A stretch of 64,000 bases of DNA from Nitrospirales bacterium LBB_01 (GTDB lineage: Bacteria > Nitrospirota > Thermodesulfovibrionia > Thermodesulfovibrionales > Magnetobacteriaceae): the NCBI GenBank assembly GCA_004376055.2, contig CP049016.1, positions 2,294,001-2,358,000 of the forward strand. The letters run 5' to 3'. Made by a program: the position numbers and the translations under genes. Below are positions 29,067-36,567 of the stretch, in pieces. The first letter of the stretch is position 1, and each line of letters starts with the position of its first letter. Below the pieces are notes generated by a model. The model worked only from the letters and a program-made list of their open reading frames with translations, had not been told where the DNA came from and did not search any database.

Positions 29067-29879
29067 CTAAAATCTCATCGTTATGCCGGTTACATCATCA
29101 TTTTTTATTTCTTTACCGGCTCTTAGTGTATCAATAAGGGAGACAAAGGTCTCCATGCTGTCAATACTTTGAAGTGTGTCCCATGGTTTATCACCATTCA
29201 AAGAGGATTTTAAAAACCACAGCGCCATAGCATCTGTCATAAGGTACAGTTTGTCGCCTTTTTGAATGATGCCTGAGTCATATGCAATGCGCTCCTCATC
29301 TAACGGCTCAATGCTTGAGATAAGCTGCGGCGTGTTGTTAAAGTCGTCCACATTTTCAATGGGAAAGGCTTTAAATAGCTCATTATCTCGTACAATAAAA
29401 AAACACGAGTCTCCAACTCCGACAGTCTCCCATTTGATTTTGACAACTCGTTTGAGTTTATCTTTCAGAGATTTGGCAGGGAGCAGGGTTATGCGCAGTC
29501 CTGTAAAGGTGGCATGAGAGCCTGCGGATATTTTTTGCTCGGCGTACCACGGGAGTTCCCTGTCTTTTATAATATCTAACCATCGGGATTGAGCTTGTGT
29601 GACGGTATTAAGCAGCGCCTGTTTTAAATTATCATCAGGTATCGGCTGATTTACAAAATTATCGACAAGCAGCGCTGCCAGCTCTTTTGAAAATGGGGAT
29701 TCCGTAGCGCCGTCAGACAAACAAAAACACAGTGACTCTTTACTATAACCGCCGGCATCCTCGTAGTCCTCAAGAGAGTTGCCGTCTTTTGGAGTAGAAT
29801 AGACGTGAAAATCCTCAATGAACTTATCGAAGAAAACAACATTCCTCTTTTTGATTGAGGGCAAAGACAAGAACTTCAT
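29067..29879 (-). CDS. PP2C-type protein phosphatase-like protein
   Basis: A 270-residue protein with features of the PP2C fold: E-D-Y-E-D-A-G-G-Y near the N-terminus, S-L-C-F-C-L-S-D-G-A-T-E-S (metal-binding D-G), A-G-S-H-A-T-F-T-G, V-G-D-S-C-F-F (metal-binding G-D-S), L-M-T-D-A-M-A and N-D-D-V-T-G at the end. The usual early D-x-x-G is not obvious, so some ligands differ from the classic set. Expected activity is metal-dependent Ser/Thr phosphatase. It starts 10 nt after the VWA gene and precedes the kinase gene, forming the middle of a three-gene run. Confidence 0.8.
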   Translation of the reverse strand: MKFLSLPSIKKRNVVFFDKFIEDFHVYSTPKDGNSLEDYEDAGGYSKESLCFCLSDGATESPFSKELAALLVDNFVNQPIPDDNLKQALLNTVTQAQSRWLDIIKDRELPWYAEQKISAGSHATFTGLRITLLPAKSLKDKLKRVVKIKWETVGVGDSCFFIVRDNELFKAFPIENVDDFNNTPQLISSIEPLDEERIAYDSGIIQKGDKLYLMTDAMALWFLKSSLNGDKPWDTLQSIDSMETFVSLIDTLRAGKEIKNDDVTGITMRF

Positions 29880-29889
29880 AAGAGTCGTC

Positions 29890-30726
29890 CTATCGTAACA
29901 TTCCGACTCTAGTTCCTATATCAATAAAGCTAATCAGGGAGATAAGATCGGCATTGAACCCAAACCCTCTGCTCTGCTGATTTACGACATAGCCATCGTT
30001 AAGAGCAGCAGTTATGAATGTATCCGGCAGGAGACTTGATATTTCAAACAAAAGAGCTGCGTACTCATCAGAAATTGTGGGGGCTTTATCGGGATAGATA
30101 ATCGGCACGGAGTGCTGAGTTGAGATGTGAATATTAAAAAGCAGCACATTGCCGTCATTAGTATTAAGGCGCATAAGGTCACGGGCATAGGGAATCGGGT
30201 TACCGTCTGTGGCGTCGCCGTCAGTGATATTTATAATAATCGGAGGATAGCTGTTAAGGTTCAGGGCAATCCATTTTTCTACAATTGAGCGTGCCGTCTC
30301 AAAAGCCTTGCACATGGGGGTGCCGTTACGAGCAAGGGGTTCAATCCAGACTGGAAATTTTACGCTCTTTTGAACAGTCTCGCCATCGGCTGAGGATATT
30401 TGTTGAAGACGCTCTTCAATTCTAAGAGGATTATTGCCGATTTCCTCAATCTTTACAAGCTCACGCCCGGCAAGCGTCCCCATAAAAGCAGAGGAGACAT
30501 CAGGGTTGCCATAGCCAATGACGCCAACCTCAAAATAATTTCTGATGCCATCGTCCTTAGAGCATTTTATCACAAGATTGGAAAGAAGCCTGTTAACGGC
30601 ATCAGCAACTCCGTGACTTTTTAACAGCGATGGATTCCCGCCGAATGGATCACCCATTGAACCCGACTGATCTATCAAAAACAGGAAACACCCCGGATTA
30701 CTGCGGCTTATTTCAACATTATACAT
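29890..30726 (-). CDS. VWA-domain protein (TerY-like)
   Basis: A 278-residue protein that is mostly one von Willebrand A domain. The MIDAS metal site is intact: D-Q-S-G-S-M-G near the N-terminus, the Thr in R-N-G-T-P-M and the Asp in N-I-T-D-G-D-A. There is no signal peptide or membrane segment, so it should be cytoplasmic like TerY. ATG 30726 is chosen because GAGGGG lies about 9 nt upstream; an in-frame ATG at 30789 has no ribosome-binding site. VWA, PP2C and kinase genes in a row match the TerY-P triad described for tellurium/stress and defence-linked loci. No other ter gene is nearby, so the stimulus is unknown. Confidence 0.85.
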   Translation of the reverse strand: MYNVEISRSNPGCFLFLIDQSGSMGDPFGGNPSLLKSHGVADAVNRLLSNLVIKCSKDDGIRNYFEVGVIGYGNPDVSSAFMGTLAGRELVKIEEIGNNPLRIEERLQQISSADGETVQKSVKFPVWIEPLARNGTPMCKAFETARSIVEKWIALNLNSYPPIIINITDGDATDGNPIPYARDLMRLNTNDGNVLLFNIHISTQHSVPIIYPDKAPTISDEYAALLFEISSLLPDTFITAALNDGYVVNQQSRGFGFNADLISLISFIDIGTRVGMLR

Positions 30727-30874
30727 AACGTTATCCCCTCTCTCACACTCATCATTTGGGCTGACCAACGCCCTCTCTGATAATATCATATTGAGTGATA
30801 CAAATCAATAAGGGGTTTAAGGGAGGGAAATTACGCTTGCATTGAGACGTCTTATTAGATTATCATATTGAGAT

Positions 30875-31489
30875 ATGATAGCTATAGTGGATTACGGAAT
30901 GGGGAATCTCAGAAGTGTGCAAAAGGGATTTCTGAAAGTTGGAATTGATGCTCTTGTCACAAGCAAAGCAAGCGATATAGATAACGCAGCAGGGGTGGTA
31001 ATTCCTGGCGTTGGCGCTTTCAAAGATTGTATGGGAAATCTACAAAGCCTCAATCTTATTGAAACGATAAAACGTTCAATTGAAAAAGGGAAACCGCTTC
31101 TTGGTATATGTCTTGGGCTTCAACTGCTATTTACAGAGTCCGAGGAATTTGGCAACTCGGCTGGGCTGGGAGTTTTTAAGGGTAAAGTCGTCAAGTTTAC
31201 TGATAAAAACCTTAAAATCCCTCACATGGGCTGGAATGTGGTGTCCTATAAGAGAAAACCGCCGCTTTTTGACGGCATTGAAGATGGTAACTATTTCTAC
31301 TTTGTCCACTCATATTATGTCTCACCTGAGGATCAGTCAATAATTTCCGGAGTGACTCCTTATGGAGTGGAGTTTACCTCTATGATTTGGAAAGACAATG
31401 TGTTTGCCATGCAGTTTCACCCTGAAAAGAGCCAATCGCACGGTCTTAAGATTCTTGAAAACTTCGGCAAAATTGTTAAAGCTGCCTGA
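30875..31489 (+). CDS. hisH: imidazole glycerol phosphate synthase, glutaminase subunit HisH
   Basis: Supplies ammonia from glutamine to HisF in histidine biosynthesis. The 204 residues show the class I amidotransferase triad: nucleophile Cys in L-L-G-I-C-L-G-L-Q, and His/Glu in Q-F-H-P-E-K-S. The start reads M-I-A-I-V-D-Y-G-M-G-N-L, typical of HisH. No other his gene is adjacent; the 3' end overlaps that of folK on the other strand by 14 nt. Confidence 0.95.
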   Translation: MIAIVDYGMGNLRSVQKGFLKVGIDALVTSKASDIDNAAGVVIPGVGAFKDCMGNLQSLNLIETIKRSIEKGKPLLGICLGLQLLFTESEEFGNSAGLGVFKGKVVKFTDKNLKIPHMGWNVVSYKRKPPLFDGIEDGNYFYFVHSYYVSPEDQSIISGVTPYGVEFTSMIWKDNVFAMQFHPEKSQSHGLKILENFGKIVKAA

Positions 31490-31925
31490 GTAATTCCTCC
31501 ACTGTTTTATTTAATATGGGGTGCAGCATCCGTGGCGCAAGCTCAGAAAGCGGCTTCAGTACGAACTCTCTTTCGTGCATGTGAGGATGCGGGATTTGTA
31601 GGCTCTCGGTTTTTATTATCTCTTGCCCATAAAACACAATATCAAGGTCTATGATACGAGGGCCCCATCTGGCAGAGTCCTTGCGTCCCATGGTTTTTTC
31701 TATCTCTTTGAGGGTGGTTAGAAGCTCTGCGGGTTGCTGTGTGGTTTCAATCTCTACGCATATGTTTATAAAATCCGGCTGCGATGCTATTCCCCATGGT
31801 TTGGTTTCATACATTGAAGACACTGCTTTGACTGCTACATCGCCGGAGTTTAACAACTCAAGAGCCTTTGAGCAATTAGCAGCCCTGTCTCCCATGTTTG
31901 AGCCTATACTTATAAAAGACTGCAT
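31476..31925 (-). CDS. folK: HPPK (folate biosynthesis pyrophosphokinase)
   Basis: 2-amino-4-hydroxy-6-hydroxymethyldihydropteridine pyrophosphokinase. The 149-residue product begins F-I-S-I-G-S-N-M-G-D-R, has Y-E-T-K-P-W-G, F-I-N-I-C-V-E-I and the signature R-W-G-P-R-I-I-D-L-D-I-V-F-Y-G, plus I-P-H-P-x-M-H-E-R-E-F-V-L. All known substrate and magnesium residues (D-L-D) appear present. Confidence 0.95.
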   Translation of the reverse strand: MQSFISIGSNMGDRAANCSKALELLNSGDVAVKAVSSMYETKPWGIASQPDFINICVEIETTQQPAELLTTLKEIEKTMGRKDSARWGPRIIDLDIVFYGQEIIKTESLQIPHPHMHEREFVLKPLSELAPRMLHPILNKTVEELLRQL

Positions 31926-31958
31926 CTGTCAAACATGTCTCTCAAAAAATTCTAACCT

Positions 31959-33896
31959 CTACGAATTTTCGTCATAAAACTTATATTTGTTCCTGCCAAA
32001 GTTCTTCACTTCGTACACAGCAATATCGGCATGTTTTAGCATGACCTCTACCTTTTTCTTATCCTCTGTGGCATGTTTAAACGGATATGTTTCAATTCCG
32101 ATACTTGCTCCAATGTGGCAGGTGCTTCCTTTAATAAGAAACGGTTCATTAAGCAAACTTATAATTTTATCAGCTACCATTATAATAGATTCAATATCTT
32201 TAACTTTTGATAATATTACCGTAAACTCATCGCCGCCCAGACGCGATACGGTATCAGTTTTACGGACACTTTTCAAAAGCCGCTTTGCCACCTCTTTAAG
32301 CAGCAGATCGCCGCCGTCATGACCAAGTGTATCGTTTACATTTTTAAACCTGTCAAGGTCTATAAATAACAGGGCACTTTGGTGTTTCTCTCGCTTAGCC
32401 ATCTCAAGAGTGCCGCTAAGACGGTCAACAAAAAGTGTCCTGTTTGGCAAACAGGTCAAGTTGTCGTAATGAGCCATTTGCTCTAATTGTTTTTCAAATC
32501 GCTTTCTTTCCGAAATATCTCTAAGCATATATACACACTGGATTGTCTTACCGCTTTCGTCTTTTATCGGTGAGGAGCTGCACCCTACATAAATCTTCCT
32601 GCCATTTTTATTGTAATGAATATGCTCAGCACGGGCAAAATCACCTGTTTTGACAGTAGTGGCTATAGGGCACAGATGTTCCTTTTCACTGCACGGCAAA
32701 CTCTCCCTGTGTATAACATTATAGCATGTATTTCCAATCACCTCTTCTTTTTCTAAGGCGTATTCTTTATAAAACATCTCGTTTGCTTCCAGGATTTTAA
32801 AGTCATTCACATCTATTACTACCAGGGAATCATTCATGCTGTTAAGTACTGTATGAATAAACATGTTTGATTGGTTTATAGCGTCAAGTGCCATGCCGTG
32901 TTCTATAATACCTGTCAATGAGTTAGCCACAGCCGTTAAAAATTCCTCCTCAAGAGGGCTTCTCCTGTGTCCGTGCTCTATGTATAGATTCAAAACTCCA
33001 TAAATTTTGCTGCCGGACTTTATGGCTATGCAGTAATGCCCGTGTTGTGCCATCCCATCAAATCTCACATCGTGTGAATCGGTTATACAGTCGGCAAAGA
33101 CAACTCCACCGGAGGTGGCAGCACGTCCACACAGACATTTTCCAAAAGGCACTACAGAACACTGCCGTAAAAGCTCAGGGTGAAGATTACGCTCAGCAGC
33201 CATTATCAGGCTTTGCGATTTATTATCGGTTAAAAATATACAGCCTTTTTTTTGCAGACTAATCCAGCTGACCGAGAAAAGTAAATCCAGAACGTTTTGA
33301 AGTTTTTCTTTAAGAGGAGTGGGCTCTATGGCTATCTTTAGTATGGTGTTTAGTACCTGCTGTATCTGGGAATTATCGTCAAGCTCTCTCGTTCGCTCTT
33401 TTACGCTTCTTTCAAGCTCATCCGTGTAGTTTGCTATTTTTAGAGTCATCTCATTAAACAACCGGATAAAGTTAGAAAACTCATTATTGCCTCTCATAGG
33501 TATAGGGTCCGGTTTTTCCCCGCTATATACAGCCATAGCCGCATTCTGAAGCTTTATTAACGGGGCGGAAAGCCTTTTGGACATTATAACGCTCAACGCA
33601 ATGGAAACAGCTATAACAGCAAGCAGAATTAACAGTCCTGTTTGCAGCAGCCTGTTGTCAAAGACACGCCATTGCTGATTTAGCATTTCGTCCTGCTTCT
33701 GTAAAAAATCTGACAGCTGTATGTCCTTATATTGTTCGTAGTTAATTAAGGATTGATTTTGCAAGTTGACTTTAAAAGACAATGAGTATTTGTGTGCAGC
33801 AAAATAAAACGCTGAAAGCATAATAAAAACCAGGCTTATGGAAAGTACCCAGATGATTAAAGCGTATTTATTATGGACACTTAACTTGTTAGACAT
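31959..33896 (-). CDS. membrane GGDEF diguanylate cyclase with HAMP, GAF and PAS domains
   Basis: A 645-residue sensor. Order: one TM helix (about residues 10-33), a short periplasmic part, a second TM helix (about 85-105), HAMP, a GAF-like domain (about 180-330), a PAS domain with PAC (about 345-465) and a C-terminal GGDEF domain. The active site is canonical R-L-G-G-D-E-F, and an R-x-x-D inhibitory site lies five residues ahead (R-K-T-D). It should synthesise c-di-GMP under product inhibition. ATG 33896 is chosen because it leads directly into the TM helix and AGGT lies just upstream; the longer frame to 34016 adds 40 residues of unlikely sequence. No EAL domain follows. Confidence 0.88.
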   Translation of the reverse strand: MSNKLSVHNKYALIIWVLSISLVFIMLSAFYFAAHKYSLSFKVNLQNQSLINYEQYKDIQLSDFLQKQDEMLNQQWRVFDNRLLQTGLLILLAVIAVSIALSVIMSKRLSAPLIKLQNAAMAVYSGEKPDPIPMRGNNEFSNFIRLFNEMTLKIANYTDELERSVKERTRELDDNSQIQQVLNTILKIAIEPTPLKEKLQNVLDLLFSVSWISLQKKGCIFLTDNKSQSLIMAAERNLHPELLRQCSVVPFGKCLCGRAATSGGVVFADCITDSHDVRFDGMAQHGHYCIAIKSGSKIYGVLNLYIEHGHRRSPLEEEFLTAVANSLTGIIEHGMALDAINQSNMFIHTVLNSMNDSLVVIDVNDFKILEANEMFYKEYALEKEEVIGNTCYNVIHRESLPCSEKEHLCPIATTVKTGDFARAEHIHYNKNGRKIYVGCSSSPIKDESGKTIQCVYMLRDISERKRFEKQLEQMAHYDNLTCLPNRTLFVDRLSGTLEMAKREKHQSALLFIDLDRFKNVNDTLGHDGGDLLLKEVAKRLLKSVRKTDTVSRLGGDEFTVILSKVKDIESIIMVADKIISLLNEPFLIKGSTCHIGASIGIETYPFKHATEDKKKVEVMLKHADIAVYEVKNFGRNKYKFYDENS

Positions 33897-34110
33897 GTAC
33901 CTGTAACCTTCTGCAAAACATAACCACCCACCCCTACGCATTTTACGTAAACTTACACTAAACACTCTGTTTAAACGAAACTTGCATATACTAAATTTAT
34001 TTATAATTATTGTCAAGAAAAAATGTCACACTGCGTATAACCAGAATGAAAAATCAGGATATGTTATAATCATATCGTACTTTTGTAATGCACTATGAAT
34101 AAAAACACAA

Positions 34111-34305
34111 AATGCTTATTGAGTTAACTCCAGTAGAGTGTTTTCATGGTTCTAAGGAGGTAGGTTTCTATGTTTTTTAAAGTGGAAAAAAGGACTGGAT
34201 TCCCGCTCGTAGGCGGGAATGACAAGAGGTGGCTTTCTATTTTTGTCATTCCTGCGAAGGCAGGAATCCAGTTTTTTTGTTAACGGAGTTAACTGCATAG
34301 TCAAT
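34111..34305 (-). mobile_element. MITE-like element, family A, 195 bp
   Basis: Same element as at 2517-2708, opposite orientation. Ends share the AGTTAACTCC/GGAGTTAACT inverted repeat (34122-34131 and 34285-34294) within about 21-bp imperfect terminal repeats, and the palindromic core lies at 34193-34270. It is inserted 21 nt upstream of the glycosyltransferase start codon and so separates that gene from its former upstream region. An in-frame extension of the glycosyltransferase reads through it but is not genuine protein. Confidence 0.85.
34193..34270 (-). repeat. family A palindromic core
   Basis: GACTGGATTCCCGC...GCGGGAATGACA followed by TGTCATTCCTGC...GCAGGAATCCA, the reverse of the copies at 2551 and 13884. 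Confidence 0.9.
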
Positions 34306-34326
34306 AAACACAATATCGGTTTAACG

Positions 34327-35442
34327 ATGAAAATAGCCTTCATAAGAAAACGCTTTGATCCGTTTGGCGGCGCTGAGAACTACCTGCAAACCCTGTGCAG
34401 CCGCTTAATATCAGAGGGATATGATATCTCCGTGCTCACTAAAGACTGGCAGCAAACAGAAGGCGTCTCTTTTTACAAAGTTCCAACCAATCCGCTGTGC
34501 TCAACAATGTCGTTTAACCGCAATGTGAAAAAGCTAATTGAAACTCTGAAGTTTGATTGTACGGTCAGCTTTGAGCGTACCACTCATCAGGACATATACA
34601 GAGCAGGGGATGGCTGTCACAGCACATGGCTTAGATTGAGAGCGATTATAGAAAATCCGCTCAGGAGGTTTTCTTTTAAGATAAATCCTAATCACAGAGC
34701 TATCTTAAAAATAGAAAAGGAGTGTTTTGAAAAGACCCCTGTAATTGTTGCAAATTCCATGATAGTAAAACAAAATATCATAGCCGACTATGGCATTAGC
34801 GCTGAAAAAATCAGGGTTTTGTATAACGGCGTTGACCTTAAGAGATTTAACACTGACAACAGAATCACTTATAGAGCAGCATTAAGACAGGAGCTGGGAG
34901 TTCCTGAAGATATGCCTCTTTTGGTGTTTGCGGGTTCTGGGTATGAACGAAAAGGGCTTCCGACACTGCTCCGTGCCGTATCCATGATTAATGATGACCT
35001 CATGGTGTTAGCAGCAGGTAAGGGAGACATTGCAAAGTATAAACGACTGTCTAAGACACTTGGCGTGATGGAGCGAGTGTTGTTTTTGGGCCCAGTAAAA
35101 AATATAGAAAGGGTTTATGCCGCTGGGGATATTTTTGTTCTTCCAACACTTTATGATCCCTTTAGTAATGCCTCTCTTGAGGCTATGGCCGCGGCTCTTC
35201 CTGTTATCACTACAATGACAAACGGAGTGTCTGAGCTTATAGAGACAGGGGTAAACGGCGCAGTGTTAGATGACCCGCTAAATGCTGAAGCATTGGCTTA
35301 CTCAATTAAAGCAATCATACCAAAGGCTGATAGGATGGGTAAAAACGCATCAATTAAGGCTGGAGATTTCGGCATAGAACGTGCCGCCTCTGAGTTTATT
35401 TCACTCATTGATGAGTTTGTAAGAGGAAAAAGCAATGAATAG
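34327..35442 (+). CDS. family 4 glycosyltransferase, WaaG-like
   Basis: A 371-residue GT-B enzyme. The N-terminus M-K-I-A-F-I-R-K-R-F-D-P-F-G-G-A-E and the C-terminal donor-binding region (F-V-L-P-T-L-Y-D-P-F-S-N-A-S-L-E-A-M-A-A, containing the E-x7-E-like motif) fit the GT4 family and resemble LPS core glucosyltransferase WaaG. The likely role is adding a sugar to the LPS core at the cytoplasmic face. ATG 34327 is chosen because upstream in-frame codons belong to the mobile element; no clear Shine-Dalgarno precedes it. It overlaps the next glycosyltransferase gene by 8 nt, so the two are co-translated. Confidence 0.85.
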   Translation: MKIAFIRKRFDPFGGAENYLQTLCSRLISEGYDISVLTKDWQQTEGVSFYKVPTNPLCSTMSFNRNVKKLIETLKFDCTVSFERTTHQDIYRAGDGCHSTWLRLRAIIENPLRRFSFKINPNHRAILKIEKECFEKTPVIVANSMIVKQNIIADYGISAEKIRVLYNGVDLKRFNTDNRITYRAALRQELGVPEDMPLLVFAGSGYERKGLPTLLRAVSMINDDLMVLAAGKGDIAKYKRLSKTLGVMERVLFLGPVKNIERVYAAGDIFVLPTLYDPFSNASLEAMAAALPVITTMTNGVSELIETGVNGAVLDDPLNAEALAYSIKAIIPKADRMGKNASIKAGDFGIERAASEFISLIDEFVRGKSNE

Positions 35443-36562
35443 CGACATAAAATCAATTCTTGTAATTAAACTCAGACACATTGGCGATGTGCTCCTTACC
35501 AGCCCAGTATTTAGCACACTTAGGAGGGCATTTCCTGATGCCCGCATAACGGCGCTAATTAACTCAGGCACAGAGGACGCACTGTCAGGACATCCATCAA
35601 TAGATAACATTTTAGTATTTGACAGAAAAATCAAAGGGTTTTCGTTTATAAAAAAATATTCACGAGAATTTTCCTTTCTAAAGAGCATTCGCAGTAGAAT
35701 TTCCCCTGATGTTGCAATAGATTTAACGGCAGGGGACAGGGCAGCCATCATAACGCTTATGAGCGGAGCTAAAGTACGCGCTGGAAAACACTCAAGCAAG
35801 CTGAGCCTGTGGGGGAAAAACTTTATCTACACACATCGTTTTGTTCTTGACGGATCTAAGCACGTGGTTACGCAAAATCTTGACCTTATTCAGAGGCTGT
35901 TTTCTCTGTCTGACGAGACTATCGATTACTCTGTTCGGATACATATTCCTGATAGGGAACGGGATGACATTGCAAAATTATTTAAAATTAATGGCGTTTC
36001 TGATACCGACAAAGTGGTTCATGTGCATCCGACATCAAGGTGGTTTTTTAAGTGCTGGACTGATGAGTGTATGGCTGAGGTGATAGAAAATCTGATTAGC
36101 TTTGGGGTCAGGGTAGTGGTTACATCATCGCCGGATACAAAGGAAACCGAGAGGGCAAATCATATATTGTCTCTTGTTAAACAAAAGGGCGAGGTAATAT
36201 CGTTAGCAGGCAATACAACGCTTAAAGGTCTTGCTGCCATATCAGAGAGGAGCGCCTTGTTTTTTGGAGTTGACTCAGCGCCTATGCACATAGCGGCGGC
36301 GAATACGCCGGTTGTGGCACTGTTTGGGCCATCAGGAGCGTTTAACTGGGGGCCATGGGACAATAATCGCTCGGCAGAGGCTCCATACCTCAGAAGGAAC
36401 TCAATTCAACACTCCGGCATTCACACTGCGTTTCAACGAGACTGGGACTGCATCCCTTGCGGACAGGATGGCTGCAACGGTTCAAAAAAAAGCAAATGCC
36501 TTGACGATATTACCACAGATGAGGTTTGGTCTGTAATAAAGGGAAAACTACTCGGTTATTAA
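35435..36562 (+). CDS. family 9 glycosyltransferase (LPS heptosyltransferase type)
   Basis: A 375-residue protein beginning I-L-V-I-K-L-R-H-I-G-D-V-L-L-T-S-P-V, the hallmark of ADP-heptose:LPS heptosyltransferases (closest in style to WaaQ/heptosyltransferase III). The C-terminal half has F-F-G-V-D-S-A-P-M-H-I-A-A-A and V-A-L-F-G-P-S-G, the donor-binding region of GT9. Near the end C-I-P-C-G...C-N-G...C-L-D gives several Cys residues, also seen in family members. It overlaps the WaaG-like gene upstream and probably acts on the same LPS core. Confidence 0.87.
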   Translation: MNSDIKSILVIKLRHIGDVLLTSPVFSTLRRAFPDARITALINSGTEDALSGHPSIDNILVFDRKIKGFSFIKKYSREFSFLKSIRSRISPDVAIDLTAGDRAAIITLMSGAKVRAGKHSSKLSLWGKNFIYTHRFVLDGSKHVVTQNLDLIQRLFSLSDETIDYSVRIHIPDRERDDIAKLFKINGVSDTDKVVHVHPTSRWFFKCWTDECMAEVIENLISFGVRVVVTSSPDTKETERANHILSLVKQKGEVISLAGNTTLKGLAAISERSALFFGVDSAPMHIAAANTPVVALFGPSGAFNWGPWDNNRSAEAPYLRRNSIQHSGIHTAFQRDWDCIPCGQDGCNGSKKSKCLDDITTDEVWSVIKGKLLGY

Positions 36563-36567
36563 TCTTT

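Larger units (their letters stand above)
34103..34313. other. 8-bp target-site duplication flanking family A element
   Basis: AAACACAA occurs at 34103-34110 and again at 34306-34313, directly touching both ends of the 195-bp element. This is what transposition with an 8-bp staggered cut leaves behind. Confidence 0.8.

Noticed and set aside
33897-34016. 40-residue extension of the GGDEF protein
   Set aside because: Sequence is not protein-like for this family and lacks a ribosome-binding site; the TM-leading ATG at 33896 has AGGT upstream.
34219-34326. 36-codon N-terminal extension of the WaaG-like glycosyltransferase
   Set aside because: These codons lie almost wholly in the family A element; the family N-terminus starts at ATG 34327.
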